This document shows positions 8,367 through 17,219 of a DNA stretch of 64,000 bases, in pieces (position 1 is the first letter of the stretch; each line of letters opens with the position of its first letter). The DNA lies in contig NZ_OBEJ01000001.1 in NCBI RefSeq assembly GCF_900215575.1, forward strand, positions 1,192,588-1,256,587, written 5' to 3'. The stretch comes from Natronoarchaeum philippinense. Its GTDB lineage: Archaea > Halobacteriota > Halobacteria > Halobacteriales > Natronoarchaeaceae. The position numbers and the translations under genes were made by a program. The notes under the pieces were generated by a model that searched no databases, had not been told where the DNA came from, and was given only the letters and a program-made list of their open reading frames with translations.

Positions 8367-8816
8367 ATGCGAACGCACGAAGCGTTCATCTCGGACGACA
8401 GGGCCATCGAAGGACTGCCGATCAGACTGGTGATCGCACTGGTCGTCGGCGTCGCCAGCCTGAGCATCATGATGTCGATGCTCGGCGGTATCGGAACCTT
8501 AGGAGCGACCGAGTTGGACGCACAGCCCAACGAGGAAGTGATCGACGCCGCCGAGCAGTCCCTCTCGGTGACCGTCGTCGACGAGAGCGGCGAACCGGTC
8601 GAAGGGGCGACGATCGTCGTCGACGGCGACTCCGCTCAACTCGACGAAATCGCCACTGGAACATCGGGTGCCGACGGCTCAGCGTCGGTACGGATCGATC
8701 CCGAGCTCCGCCAGAATCAGGATCGCGGGACGCTCAAGATCGACATCAAGCCGCCGAGCGGCACGGACTTTCAGGACGAGCGGCAGAACACGGAGGTGCT
8801 GGTAGTCGACCGCTAG
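8367..8816 (+). CDS. Type IV pilin-like / DUF7382-type surface protein
   Basis: 149 residues. The N-terminus has a charged leader (MRTHEAFISDDRAIEGLP), then one long hydrophobic helix (IRLVIALVVGVASLSIMMSML), the layout of archaeal pilin-like class III signal anchors. After an acidic linker comes an Ig-like carboxypeptidase-regulatory type domain, about residues 68-120 (LSVTVVDESGEPVEGATIVVDG, then GTSGADGSASVRI). I associate this arrangement with a haloarchaeal DUF7382-like family, from memory. Likely exposed on the outer face of the membrane. A single-gene transcript with its own TATA box. Confidence 0.65.
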   Translation: MRTHEAFISDDRAIEGLPIRLVIALVVGVASLSIMMSMLGGIGTLGATELDAQPNEEVIDAAEQSLSVTVVDESGEPVEGATIVVDGDSAQLDEIATGTSGADGSASVRIDPELRQNQDRGTLKIDIKPPSGTDFQDERQNTEVLVVDR

Positions 8817-8840
8817 CTCGTTCCCGGCCGAGCGGGGCTT

Positions 8841-9578
8841 TCAGCGGTCGTCCCAGTCGATCCAGTCGCGTTGCCAGCCGTGTCGGGACTGGGCCTCGCG
8901 ACGGGCGTGCTCGCGGTCCTCGCGGGCGGTACGGTTGCGCTCGACGGCGTCGATCTGCTCGCCCTCGACCAGCAGCGGCGCGAACGCGACGCCGCCGAGT
9001 TCTTCGGCCCCGCCGTCGGCGTCGAACGCGGTCAGCGTCTGCTCGCTCGCGCCGCGGGGCATCACGAGCCGACCGTCTTCGGCCAGTTGCTCGCGCAGCG
9101 CATCGGGAGGCTGGATCGCAGCCGCTTCGAGCAGAATGCGATCGTAGGGTGCGTACTCGGCCAGCCCGTCGGCGCCGTCGCGGCGGTCGACCAGCACCTC
9201 GCCGTAGCCGGCCTTTGCGAGGTTGTGCCGCGCCTCCAGCACGAGCGAGCGCGTGATGTCGATCGCGTGGACGTTGCGCGCACCCGCGATTTCGGCGGCG
9301 ACCGCGGCGGTGTAGCCGACGCCGGCACCGACGATCAGCACCGAATGATCCGGTTCGACGTCGAGGGCTTCGAGCAGTCGAGCGGCGTCGCTCGGCGCGA
9401 GGACGCGCGTTCCGAGACGTTGGTGGCTGGTGTCGGCGTACGCGCCGCGGTCGTCCTCGACGAACTCGTGGCGGGGGACCTCCCGCATCGCAATGCTGAG
9501 CCGATCGCTGCGCACGACCCGCTTTGCCTCGTGTTCGAGGCTGTCGACCATGTCGTCGCGCAGCACCGCCAGTTCCAT
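8841..9578 (-). CDS. Protein-L-isoaspartate O-methyltransferase paralogue 1
   Basis: 245 residues. SAM-dependent methyltransferase of the PCMT family, which repairs isoaspartyl residues in damaged proteins. Seen: VPRHEFVEDD, the SAM motif VLIVGAGVGYTAAVAAEI near residue 80, the acidic post-motif AIDITRSLVLEARHNL, and DGRLVMPRG. It departs from classic Pcm: the glycine loop is IVGAGVGYT rather than IGTGxGY, and there is a charged C-terminal extension rich in Arg/Asp/Trp. ATG 9578 (MELAVLRDDMV) chosen; upstream codons look non-conserved. It forms a same-strand pair with the canonical paralogue 129 bases upstream. Confidence 0.82.
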   Translation of the reverse strand: MELAVLRDDMVDSLEHEAKRVVRSDRLSIAMREVPRHEFVEDDRGAYADTSHQRLGTRVLAPSDAARLLEALDVEPDHSVLIVGAGVGYTAAVAAEIAGARNVHAIDITRSLVLEARHNLAKAGYGEVLVDRRDGADGLAEYAPYDRILLEAAAIQPPDALREQLAEDGRLVMPRGASEQTLTAFDADGGAEELGGVAFAPLLVEGEQIDAVERNRTAREDREHARREAQSRHGWQRDWIDWDDR

Positions 9579-9707
9579 GTGTCGATTGTGGGTCCGGACG
9601 GTTATCAATCGCGCGCCTGAAAGCGCTGGCCGGGCCGGCGATCGCAAGCAGCGACAGGTCACGGCTCGCCGGGACGATGCCGAGCGGACGAAGAGAAATG
9701 AGACGAG

Positions 9708-10364
9708 TCAGCCGCGCAGCCGAACGAACCGGACGCTGCCGCGGTCTTGGATATCGAACTCGCCGTCCGAGCGCTTCCGGTAGCGACAGAGCGTCTGCCG
9801 GCGCGTGCCGATCGGCGCCAGCGCGACGCCGCCCTCGCGCAGTTGCGCGCCGACCGCATCGGGGAGCTCCGGCGCCGCGCAGGTCAGATACGCCGCGTCG
9901 TAGGGAGCGTGCTCGGCCCATCCATCGCGGCCGTCGTCGACCCGAATCGAAACGTCGCCATAGCCGAGTTCGGCGAGCGTCTCGCGGGCGCGTTCTGCGA
10001 GGGCGGCGCTGTACTCGACGCTGTAGACGTGCTCGGCGCCGACGAGTTCGGCGGTGACGGCGGCGTGGTAGCCACAGCCAGTCCCGATTTCGAGTACGTC
10101 GTCGCCCGGCCCAACGTCGAGCAGCTCCGCCATGATGCCGACCATGTGTGGCGCGCTGATCGTCTGGTCGTCGCCGATCGGTAGCGGCCGATCGGCGTAA
10201 GCGCTCTCGCGTCGGTTGTCAGGGACAAATAGGTGGCGCGGCACCGCACGGAGCGCGTCGAGCGTCGCAGCGTCGGAGATCTGTCCGCTCTCTGCGAGTC
10301 GATCGACCAGTTGCTCGCGTCGGCGCTCGTAGGCAGCGTCCTCGGAATTATCGGTGCCGAACAT
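9708..10364 (-). CDS. pcm: Protein-L-isoaspartate O-methyltransferase
   Basis: 218 residues, the usual length. Repairs L-isoaspartate in proteins using SAM. Motifs: VPRHLFVPD, the substrate-binding loop DDQTISAPHMVGIMAELL, the SAM-binding VLEIGTGCGYHAAVTAE near residue 91, VYSVEY, GDVSIRVDDGRDGW, and YDAAYLTCAAPELP. All positions expected for an active Pcm are present. Lies between its divergent paralogue and the zinc-finger gene, all on the minus strand. Confidence 0.93.
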   Translation of the reverse strand: MFGTDNSEDAAYERRREQLVDRLAESGQISDAATLDALRAVPRHLFVPDNRRESAYADRPLPIGDDQTISAPHMVGIMAELLDVGPGDDVLEIGTGCGYHAAVTAELVGAEHVYSVEYSAALAERARETLAELGYGDVSIRVDDGRDGWAEHAPYDAAYLTCAAPELPDAVGAQLREGGVALAPIGTRRQTLCRYRKRSDGEFDIQDRGSVRFVRLRG

Positions 10365-10397
10365 GGTGCTCGTGGGGCGACAACCCCGATAGCTACC

Positions 10398-11048
10398 TCA
10401 CCAAGCCGACCACGCGGTCGACGTCTCGTCGCGGACGTACAGCCGCTTGACGTCCTTGGCGATGGCCGAATCGCCAGAGTGGTCGAGCTTGTCGTGGTTG
10501 TAGCCGACGGCGTCGTCGCGGACGTAGATCCCCTCGACGGTGAACTCCTCGCCGCCGAGTTCGTCGACCTCGTCGACGGTGAACTCGTAGTCGCCGGGGA
10601 CCTGCAGCGTGACGCTCCGGGTCTCCTCGCGGCGGCCGTCCTTGGGGTGGATCGTCGCGTTGACGCCGACGTTGCCCACCGCGCGCGTCCAGATCGTGTC
10701 GACATCTTCGGCCGTGGCTTCCTCGACGCGCCCGCCGGTGTCGAGTTCGAGGCTGGTGATCCGGACGGTCATGATCGCTTCCTCGGTGTCGAGGACGAAC
10801 TCCTCGCCCACCGCGAGCGTCTCGTCGGCCGGCGGCTCGGCCTGTGCGGTAAAGGAATCGCCTTCCTGCGAGACGACCACACTTCGCTGAATCGTGGTGT
10901 CCTGTTCGATCGTCGTCTTGTGGACGTGATCGCACTCGGTACATCGAACCGTCGCCTGACCGCCGGGCTTGAGAACCTCGTGGACCGTCTCTACGTCCGG
11001 CGAACACGAGGGGCACGTGGCGGCCACGCGCTCTGCTGTCTCTGTCAT
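10398..11048 (-). CDS. HVO_0476-type zinc-finger protein
   Basis: 216 residues. The N-terminus carries two cysteine pairs, CPSCSPD and CTECDHVH, forming a likely zinc ribbon, followed by an all-beta acidic domain (TVRITSLELDTGG, VEGIYVRDDAVGYNHDKLDHSGDS). I recognise this as the conserved haloarchaeal family named after Haloferax HVO_0476; its role is unestablished. The start at 11048 gives MTETAERVAATCPSC and has a TATA-like box 26 bases upstream. The gene ends 33 bases from pcm, suggesting possible cotranscription. Confidence 0.8.
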   Translation of the reverse strand: MTETAERVAATCPSCSPDVETVHEVLKPGGQATVRCTECDHVHKTTIEQDTTIQRSVVVSQEGDSFTAQAEPPADETLAVGEEFVLDTEEAIMTVRITSLELDTGGRVEEATAEDVDTIWTRAVGNVGVNATIHPKDGRREETRSVTLQVPGDYEFTVDEVDELGGEEFTVEGIYVRDDAVGYNHDKLDHSGDSAIAKDVKRLYVRDETSTAWSAW

Positions 11049-11071
11049 GTTCGTCGTATAGCGGACGGGAG

Positions 11072-11077
11072 CGTATA
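11072..11077 (-). promoter_or_regulatory. TATA box of the zinc-finger gene
   Basis: On the minus strand, TTATAC is centred about 26 bases before ATG 11048, supporting that start over longer in-frame alternatives. Confidence 0.5.
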
Positions 11078-11104
11078 AGGAGTGGGAGTGCGGTCGAAGC
11101 GACG

Positions 11105-12664
11105 CTACTCCAGATATCCGAGTTCGCGCAATCGATCCTTGACTTCGTCTTCTTTCTCGTCGTCGCCGGTCACGCCGCCCTCGGTGACGGCGTCCGCGCC
11201 GATAAAGTCGTATCGGTCGGGGGTGCATTCAGCAGGGTCACTGCCCTCCGCAAACACGTCGAGCACGTCGCCAGTCATCGAGGCCGGCAGGCGATAGCCG
11301 AGCGCGTGCAGGACCGTCGGCGCCACGTCAGTCAGCGTCGCACCCTCGGTCGAGCCGTCGCGGAACGACGGTCCCCGAGCGAGGAAGATGCCCTCGCGGG
11401 CGTGCCCGCTGGTACCGACATCGAACAGCACGTCGTCGGCGTCGAATCGCGAAGAGGCGTGGACTTCCGGCGTTTCGATCACCATACAGAGATCCGGCGT
11501 GTGCGGGCCGCCCCTGTCGAGTCGCACGAACCGGGCGTCGAGTCCTTCGCGCTCTGTGGCGTCCCGCAGCGCGGATTCGGCGTCGTCACAGATCCGATCG
11601 ACTACGTCCGGGTCGTCGGCCAGCGCGTACACCATCGTCGTCTTCTGGCCGACATCAGCGAGCGCACGCGTCTCGGACCAATCGATCCGGCCGGTGCTCA
11701 GGGCGTTGTCGAGTCCGAGCGAATCCCCGGTGGGGATGTCGGTCAACGCGCTTTCCGGAATCACCTTCCGAGCGAGCGTTAGCAACCCGGCGCGGCCGAG
11801 CACGTCGCTAGCGAGATCACGGGCAGAGCCGAGTGCGGCCTTGGTCGCGTCACCCGAGTCAGTCAGCGAGACGAGGCCGGCGCGCTCGAGAACGACGTTT
11901 GCCGCGAACTGCTGTCGAACTTTCTCGAAGCCGTGGTCGCTCATGACGACGAGATCCTCGTCCTCGTGAGCATCGAGCAACTCGCCGAGGCGCTCGTCGA
12001 CGCGCTCGTACACCTCGAAGACGGGGTTGTCTGTCGTCGCGGGAGGGACGGACTGCTCGCCCCAGTAGTGGTGGGCAACCCGATCGGTCGCCCGGATCAA
12101 CCCGACCGCGAGATCGGGGTCGTCTTCGGCGATGAAGTGCTCGAAGGCGTCGAACCGCTTGTCGGCCAGTTCGAGACTCAAGTCGACGTAGGCGCGCGAG
12201 CCCGGCGGCTCGTCGTTGCGGAGCTTGTAGCCGTCGACGAGATCGTCGAGGTCGTCCCAACGCTCGGGCGGGTGAGCGTACTCGTCTTTGTACTCGGGCG
12301 CGGCGGCGATGATGGTGCCGTCGATTGCCTGCCAAGGGTAGGAGCCGGGGATGTTGAACACGACCGACGAGCCGCCTTGGTCGTCAACAACGTCCCAAAG
12401 CTTGCCGGGGACGAACTCGTCGTGGCTCAGGTCGTTCTCCAAGGTGTCCCGGTTGAAGTGCGTGAACCCGTACATATCGAGTTCGGTCGGATCGCGGCCG
12501 GTGGCGAACGCGGGCCAGGCCGGGACAGTGATTTCGGGAACCGTGCTTTCGAGATCTCCGTGAACGCTCTCGTCGAGCAGTCGTTGGAAGTTCGGCAAAC
12601 GGCCGGACTCCGCCCACGGCTCGATGAGAGAGAACGTCGCGCCGTCGAGTCCGAGAACGATCAT
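11105..12664 (-). CDS. Alkaline-phosphatase superfamily phosphodiesterase (AlkP-1)
   Basis: 519 residues. Type I phosphodiesterase/nucleotide-pyrophosphatase fold. Visible: N-terminal metal Asp in VLGLDGATFS, nucleophile region VPAWPAFATGRDPTELDMYGF near residues 45-65, the metal motif VVMSDHGFEK near residue 240, and the late H in VGTSGHAREG. No signal peptide, so cytoplasmic. It ends RLRELGYLE, a tail shared with neighbouring family members. In the glycan locus it could act on phosphodiester-linked glycan intermediates, but the substrate is inferred only from context. Confidence 0.85.
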   Translation of the reverse strand: MIVLGLDGATFSLIEPWAESGRLPNFQRLLDESVHGDLESTVPEITVPAWPAFATGRDPTELDMYGFTHFNRDTLENDLSHDEFVPGKLWDVVDDQGGSSVVFNIPGSYPWQAIDGTIIAAAPEYKDEYAHPPERWDDLDDLVDGYKLRNDEPPGSRAYVDLSLELADKRFDAFEHFIAEDDPDLAVGLIRATDRVAHHYWGEQSVPPATTDNPVFEVYERVDERLGELLDAHEDEDLVVMSDHGFEKVRQQFAANVVLERAGLVSLTDSGDATKAALGSARDLASDVLGRAGLLTLARKVIPESALTDIPTGDSLGLDNALSTGRIDWSETRALADVGQKTTMVYALADDPDVVDRICDDAESALRDATEREGLDARFVRLDRGGPHTPDLCMVIETPEVHASSRFDADDVLFDVGTSGHAREGIFLARGPSFRDGSTEGATLTDVAPTVLHALGYRLPASMTGDVLDVFAEGSDPAECTPDRYDFIGADAVTEGGVTGDDEKEDEVKDRLRELGYLE

Positions 12665-12687
12665 GTGCGGGGTGACGAGGGGTATCG

Positions 12688-12693
12688 TCTAAA
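12688..12693 (-). promoter_or_regulatory. TATA-like box of AlkP-1
   Basis: On the minus strand, TTTAGA is centred about 26 bases before ATG 12664, consistent with leaderless transcription. Confidence 0.4.
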
Positions 12694-12736
12694 GGAATGC
12701 GGTCCGACCGTCCCAGCACGCCGCCGCGAAGCCGTG

Positions 12737-14338
12737 CTATTCCAGATAGCCCAAGTCCGACAGCCTTCGCGCGACCTCGTCGTCCTCGGTCGCGGTCTGC
12801 TCGGTGGCGGCGTACTCGTCGTAGGACGCCGTTTCGGGGGCGTCAACCGCGGGTAAGGCGTCGCCGTCCATCACTTCCGCCGGAGCGATGTCGAGGGCTG
12901 CCAGAACGGTCGGCGCAACGTCGAACAAGTGCGCACCGGAGAGATCCGCTTCGGCGTCGACGCCGTCGCCCGACAGCGCGACGACGCCGTCGCGTTTGTG
13001 GTTGTACGGCTCCGGATCGCCGAAGGGGTCGCCGACGACCGCGGATAGCGAGTGCTGGAAGTCAGTCGGGACGGCGATAACGTCGACCGCGTCCTCGGCG
13101 TAGGGGCCGTGGATGTACGCCTCGCGCGGGACGACTTCCTCGAACACCGGCGTCCCGTCCGGCGCGGTGACGGTCTCTAAGAGCGCGATCAGCTCGTCGC
13201 GGACGCGCTCGTACTCGTCGGGATCGACGACGCCGTCGGGGTCGCGCCCCGCGACGTTCAGCCGGACGCCGAGTTCCGAGGGCGACCGCAGGTACGCCTG
13301 CGAGGCGGTGAAATCGACGGCCTCGCTGGCCGCGAACACGGCGCCGACGGGGACGTGCTTGCCAACGAACTCGGCGAGGCCGAGCCGTTCGAGCACGGCT
13401 TTCCCGCGCTGGTAGGTCAGGCCGACGCCAGCGGCGGCGCCGGCGAGGCGTTCGAGCACCGGCGCGCCGCCGTCGGCCTCATCGCTCTCGGTCAGGCGTT
13501 CGTCCTTGATCTGGAACCACGACGGGACGCCGCGACCGTCGGTCGTCGTGTCGAGCCAGCCCTCGTCGCGCAGATGGCGGTTGAGTCGGACCTCGCTGCC
13601 GTCGTACTCGCCCATCCCGTGATCGCTGGCGACGACGACGGCGTCGGGATCGCAGGCGTCGAGGATCGCGCCGACCTGTTCGTCGACGGCGCGGTACACC
13701 TGCCGGACTTTCTCTTGGTCACCGGGGAAATCGTGAAACACCGCGTCGGTCTTCTGGAACTGCACGAAGCCGAAGTCGGGGTCGAACCGATCGGACAAGT
13801 GGCGGAACGCTTCCCCCCGCAAGCGAGTGAGTTCGAGGTACTCTTCGAACTTTTCGTCGCCGGCACGCTCGTCGGTCTCGTTGCGGGCGTACACCCGATA
13901 CTCGCCGATCGCGTCGCGCACGTCGTTGAGGACGCCGTCGGGATGGCATGTTGGGTCTTCCGAGGCGAGATAGCCCGGAATCACCGCGCCGTCGATCTCA
14001 GGGGGCGGGCTCGTCACGGGCGCGTTGACGACGACGCTCGTCAGGCCCGCCTCGTCGGCGTACTCCCAGAGCGTGCGCTGGCGAACGTCGGTGGCGTTGA
14101 CGATGTCCCAGTCGTACCCCTCGAAGCGCAGGAAGTCGAACACGCCGTGCTTGCCGGGGTTTGCACCGGTGTACAGCGACGGCCAGGCGCTGGCGGTCCA
14201 CGGCGGGATCTGCGATTCCAGTTCGGCGGCCGCACCGGCCTCGAACAGCGATTCGAGGTGCGGTAGCTCGTCGTCCTCGAAGAGCGGTCGGAGTACCGGG
14301 AAACAGGCCGCGTCGAGTCCGACCAAGAGCGTCTGCAT
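12737..14338 (-). CDS. Alkaline-phosphatase superfamily phosphodiesterase (AlkP-2)
   Basis: 533 residues, paralogue of the adjacent AlkP-1. N-terminal LLVGLDAACFPVL, nucleophile region IPPWTASAWPSLYTGANPGKHGVFDF, the metal motif VVVASDHGMGEYD near residue 230, and a C-terminal metal region near HLFDVAPTVLAALD, then the tail VARRLSDLGYLE. Cytoplasmic by lack of a signal. Similar paralogues at 11105 and 15493 suggest a set acting on related glycan-phosphate substrates. Divergent from the glycosyltransferase at 14434, each with its own TATA-like box in the 95-base gap. Confidence 0.85.
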   Translation of the reverse strand: MQTLLVGLDAACFPVLRPLFEDDELPHLESLFEAGAAAELESQIPPWTASAWPSLYTGANPGKHGVFDFLRFEGYDWDIVNATDVRQRTLWEYADEAGLTSVVVNAPVTSPPPEIDGAVIPGYLASEDPTCHPDGVLNDVRDAIGEYRVYARNETDERAGDEKFEEYLELTRLRGEAFRHLSDRFDPDFGFVQFQKTDAVFHDFPGDQEKVRQVYRAVDEQVGAILDACDPDAVVVASDHGMGEYDGSEVRLNRHLRDEGWLDTTTDGRGVPSWFQIKDERLTESDEADGGAPVLERLAGAAAGVGLTYQRGKAVLERLGLAEFVGKHVPVGAVFAASEAVDFTASQAYLRSPSELGVRLNVAGRDPDGVVDPDEYERVRDELIALLETVTAPDGTPVFEEVVPREAYIHGPYAEDAVDVIAVPTDFQHSLSAVVGDPFGDPEPYNHKRDGVVALSGDGVDAEADLSGAHLFDVAPTVLAALDIAPAEVMDGDALPAVDAPETASYDEYAATEQTATEDDEVARRLSDLGYLE

Positions 14339-14362
14339 ACGTCGATCCAGCAGAGCCCGCGA

Positions 14363-14368
14363 TTTAAA
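14363..14368 (-). promoter_or_regulatory. TATA box of AlkP-2
   Basis: TTTAAA is centred about 27 bases before the minus-strand ATG at 14338. It is one of two divergent promoters in this gap. Confidence 0.55.
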
Positions 14369-14402
14369 GTTGCTTCTCCGCGGGACGGACGCCGAACCGG
14401 GG

Positions 14403-14408
14403 TTTTAA
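14403..14408 (+). promoter_or_regulatory. TATA-like box of the GT at 14434
   Basis: TTTTAA is centred 28 bases before the plus-strand ATG at 14434, pairing with the divergent box at 14363-14368. Confidence 0.5.
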
Positions 14409-14433
14409 CCGCACGGGACGCACCCGGTTCAGC

Positions 14434-15468
14434 ATGAACCCCGACACCGCCGACGTGGCGATGCTCCATCAGGACCCGCATCCTGCCCATCGCGGGTTCG
14501 CGGAGGCGGTCGGCGCGGACCTGATCGACTACCACCGTCTGGACCTCGGCCCGCTCGACGGCACGGTTGCAGAAGACGCCGTCTCCGGACTGACCTACCC
14601 GGAGTATGACGTGTATCTGGTCGAGGGATCGCGGCCGCTGTACGCCGCGCTGACGCGACGGTTCGCCCGTAGCGGGAAACTCGTCTATCTCGCCGCCGAC
14701 CACGGCCTGTACGAACTGGGCAGCAGCGACTTCGAGGGCGACTCCACGCTCAAATCGCTGGCCGGTCGGTTCGGTCGGCCGGCCGCCCGCGCGCTCGGCC
14801 GCCGCGGCATCGACGGCGTCGTCGCCGTCTCGGACTTCGTCGCCGAGTTTACCCGGCCGTTCGTCGGTCCGGAAACGCCGATCGAGATCGCGCATCCGTT
14901 CGTCCAGCCCGAAACCTACGACGCGCTCGGCGGCGTCGAGCCGAATCTGGACGCCAACGTCGCCGTGACGGTCGCCCGCCCGTGGCGTTACAAGGGCGTC
15001 GACCTGCTCGTCGAGACTTGGCCGGCAGTCCGAGAGGAACATCCTGACGCCGAGTTGCACGTCGTCGGGAAGGGCCACCCGGAGTCGTACGCCGAAACTC
15101 CCGGCGTCCGCGTCAGAGGATTCGTCGAGAATCTCGCCGACGCCTTCGCCCCGGCGTCGCTGTTCGTCCAGCCCTCGCGGGTCGACGCGTTCCCGGTCAG
15201 CACGCTCGAAGCCATGCGGGCTGGCGTGCCGCCACTGGTCACGCAGACGGCCGGAACCCGGTCTGAAGCCCGCCAAATCGACGACTCGCTCGTCGTCGGG
15301 GCGACCCCGGGCGCGCTGGCCGAAGGGGTCTGCGAGTACTTCGGACGCGGCGCCGATGAGCGCCGCGAGTTCGCCGATCGAGCCCGTGAGCGCGGCGCGC
15401 GCTTCGACGCCGACACGCGGACGGCCGCGTTCCGCGAGGCGTTCCGAGCGGTCCTCAAAGCACTTTAG
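14434..15468 (+). CDS. Glycosyltransferase, GT4-like (GT-B fold)
   Basis: 344 residues. The N-terminal domain has a strand/helix pattern (VAMLHQDPHPAHRGF, YDVYLVEGSRPLYAAL, VVAVSDFVAEF). The nucleotide-sugar-binding C-terminal domain has VARPWRYKGVDLLVETWPAV, AELHVVGKGHPES, VRGFVENLADAFAPASLFVQPSRVDAFPVSTLEAMRAG. This last stretch, with the acidic region before STLEAM, is the donor-binding signature of family GT4. Sugar specificity is unknown. It is followed 24 bases later by AlkP-3, so the two are probably functionally linked in glycan assembly. Confidence 0.85.
   Translation: MNPDTADVAMLHQDPHPAHRGFAEAVGADLIDYHRLDLGPLDGTVAEDAVSGLTYPEYDVYLVEGSRPLYAALTRRFARSGKLVYLAADHGLYELGSSDFEGDSTLKSLAGRFGRPAARALGRRGIDGVVAVSDFVAEFTRPFVGPETPIEIAHPFVQPETYDALGGVEPNLDANVAVTVARPWRYKGVDLLVETWPAVREEHPDAELHVVGKGHPESYAETPGVRVRGFVENLADAFAPASLFVQPSRVDAFPVSTLEAMRAGVPPLVTQTAGTRSEARQIDDSLVVGATPGALAEGVCEYFGRGADERREFADRARERGARFDADTRTAAFREAFRAVLKAL
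15463..15468 (+). promoter_or_regulatory. TATA-like box of AlkP-3, overlapping the GT stop
   Basis: CTTTAG ends on the stop codon of the upstream glycosyltransferase and is centred 27 bases before ATG 15493, so AlkP-3 may have its own promoter despite the tight spacing. Confidence 0.35.
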
Positions 15469-15492
15469 CCGCGCGGGGCCGAGTCGGTAACC

Positions 15493-17076
15493 ATGACAGT
15501 GTACGTCGTCGGCCTCGACGGGGCCGACTGGTCTCTCCTGCGGCCGTGGATCGAGGAGGGACGCCTGCCGGCGTTCGCCCGCGTGGTCGAGGAGGGCGTC
15601 TCCGGCGACCTAGAGAGCACGCTCCCGCCGGTGACGTTTCCGGCCTGGAAATGCTACTCGACTGGTAAGACGCCGGGCAAGCTCGGCGTCTACGAGTGGT
15701 TCGCCTACGACCGGGCGACGAACGAGATCGGCGCGAACGATGCCAGCGACTTCCGGTCGCTGGAGTACTGGGACGTGCTCGCCGACGAGGGGCGTCGCGC
15801 CGGCGTCGTCAACATGCCGACGACGCACCCGGCGAGCGCCCGACAGCGGGACGGTGCAGACGGCGGCGAGAGCGAAGACGACGGCGAGGTGTTCCTCGTC
15901 GCCGGGAGTCCCGCCAGCGAGCGCAAGGAGCTCACGAAGCCGACCGAACTGAAGGCCGAGCTGCTCGACGCCGTGCCGGAGTACCGCGTCAAGCCCGACC
16001 TCGTGCTCGACGAAGCGACGCCGGGCGAACTGGTCGCCGAAGCGACGGCGCTGTTCGAGCAGCGCTTCGACGCCGCGACGTGGTTGGCCGACGAGAAAGA
16101 CTGCGAGGTCGTCCACACGACGCTGTTTGCGACCGACACGCTCCAGCACCGCCTCTGGGACCGCCCGGAGAAGCTCCGGGACGCCTACGAACGGATCGAC
16201 GAACTGCTGGGCGACCTGCTCGATCGGGACGACGCCGAAGCGGTCGTCCTCATGAGCGACCACGGCTTCCAGAAGATCGACGAGATTTTTCTCGTCAACC
16301 AGTGGCTGCTCGACCGAGGAGACCTAGCGATCGAAGCGTCTGAGACGCGCGACGTGCTGTCGAACGTCGGTCTCACCGAAGAACGACTCAAGCGCGTCGT
16401 CGACAGGCTGGGACTGGTCAACCTCGCCCAGTCGCTCGTCCCGGAGTCCGTCCAGCGGCTGTTCCCCAGCGAGAGCGGCCGAGTAGCGATACAGGACGCC
16501 GACATCGACTGGGATCGGACCAAGGCCGTCTCGCTCGGTCGCGGGCCGATCTACCTGAACCGCGACGCGTTCGGGAGCGACGACGAGGCCGACCGGTACG
16601 CCGAGGAGATCGCCGCCGACCTCGAAGCGCTGGAGACGCCCGCCGGCGAGCCGGTGGCGGCCGCCGTCCACGATCCTACCGACGTATACACCGGGGAGAT
16701 GCCAGACGGCCCGGACCTGCTCGTTGAGTACGGCCCCGGTGTCGACGCCCCGGAAGCCATCGGCGGCGACGTGTTCGGGGAGACGACCGAGTGGCTGGCG
16801 ACACACCGGCGCTCGGGCGTGTTCGCGGCGTGGGGCGAGGAGATCGCCGAGGGTGACGCCGACCTGCAACTGTACGACCTCGCGCCGACGCTACTCCACT
16901 ATCTCGACACGCCGGTTCCCGAGGATGCCGACGGCGACGTGCGCGTGGACGTGCTGACCGGCGGGCCCGCAGAGCGAGACGTTCTGGACGGGCCGCCGTC
17001 GAGTGTCGACGAGGGGGGTCGCGGCGCCGGGCGCGAAGTAGAGGAGACACTGCGGGAGCTGGGCTATATGGAGTGA
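15493..17076 (+). CDS. Alkaline-phosphatase superfamily phosphodiesterase (AlkP-3)
   Basis: 527 residues. Third member of this paralogous set. N-terminal VVGLDGADWSLLRPW, nucleophile region LPPVTFPAWKCYSTGKTPGKLGVYEWF, VVNMPTTHP, metal motif AVVLMSDHGFQKID near residue 250, and the C-terminal metal region ending LYDLAPTLLHYLDTPVP, then tail VEETLRELGYME. A Gly/Asp/Glu-rich insert (about residues 115-132) follows the VVNMPTTHP motif. Cytoplasmic. Adjacent to a GT4 enzyme, so a role in glycan-phosphate chemistry is the natural inference; no substrate evidence. Confidence 0.85.
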   Translation: MTVYVVGLDGADWSLLRPWIEEGRLPAFARVVEEGVSGDLESTLPPVTFPAWKCYSTGKTPGKLGVYEWFAYDRATNEIGANDASDFRSLEYWDVLADEGRRAGVVNMPTTHPASARQRDGADGGESEDDGEVFLVAGSPASERKELTKPTELKAELLDAVPEYRVKPDLVLDEATPGELVAEATALFEQRFDAATWLADEKDCEVVHTTLFATDTLQHRLWDRPEKLRDAYERIDELLGDLLDRDDAEAVVLMSDHGFQKIDEIFLVNQWLLDRGDLAIEASETRDVLSNVGLTEERLKRVVDRLGLVNLAQSLVPESVQRLFPSESGRVAIQDADIDWDRTKAVSLGRGPIYLNRDAFGSDDEADRYAEEIAADLEALETPAGEPVAAAVHDPTDVYTGEMPDGPDLLVEYGPGVDAPEAIGGDVFGETTEWLATHRRSGVFAAWGEEIAEGDADLQLYDLAPTLLHYLDTPVPEDADGDVRVDVLTGGPAERDVLDGPPSSVDEGGRGAGREVEETLRELGYME

Positions 17077-17219
17077 AGCGACCCCACCGGTAGGTTTTAC
17101 TCGCTTCGATGGGCCTATCTGAGCAAATGGGTTCGGAACGATATCTCGGGTACAGCGGATGTTTCACCGGCGTCGTCCAAGCGTACCAAGAGACCGCAAG
17201 CCGTCCGGTGAGCGCATAG

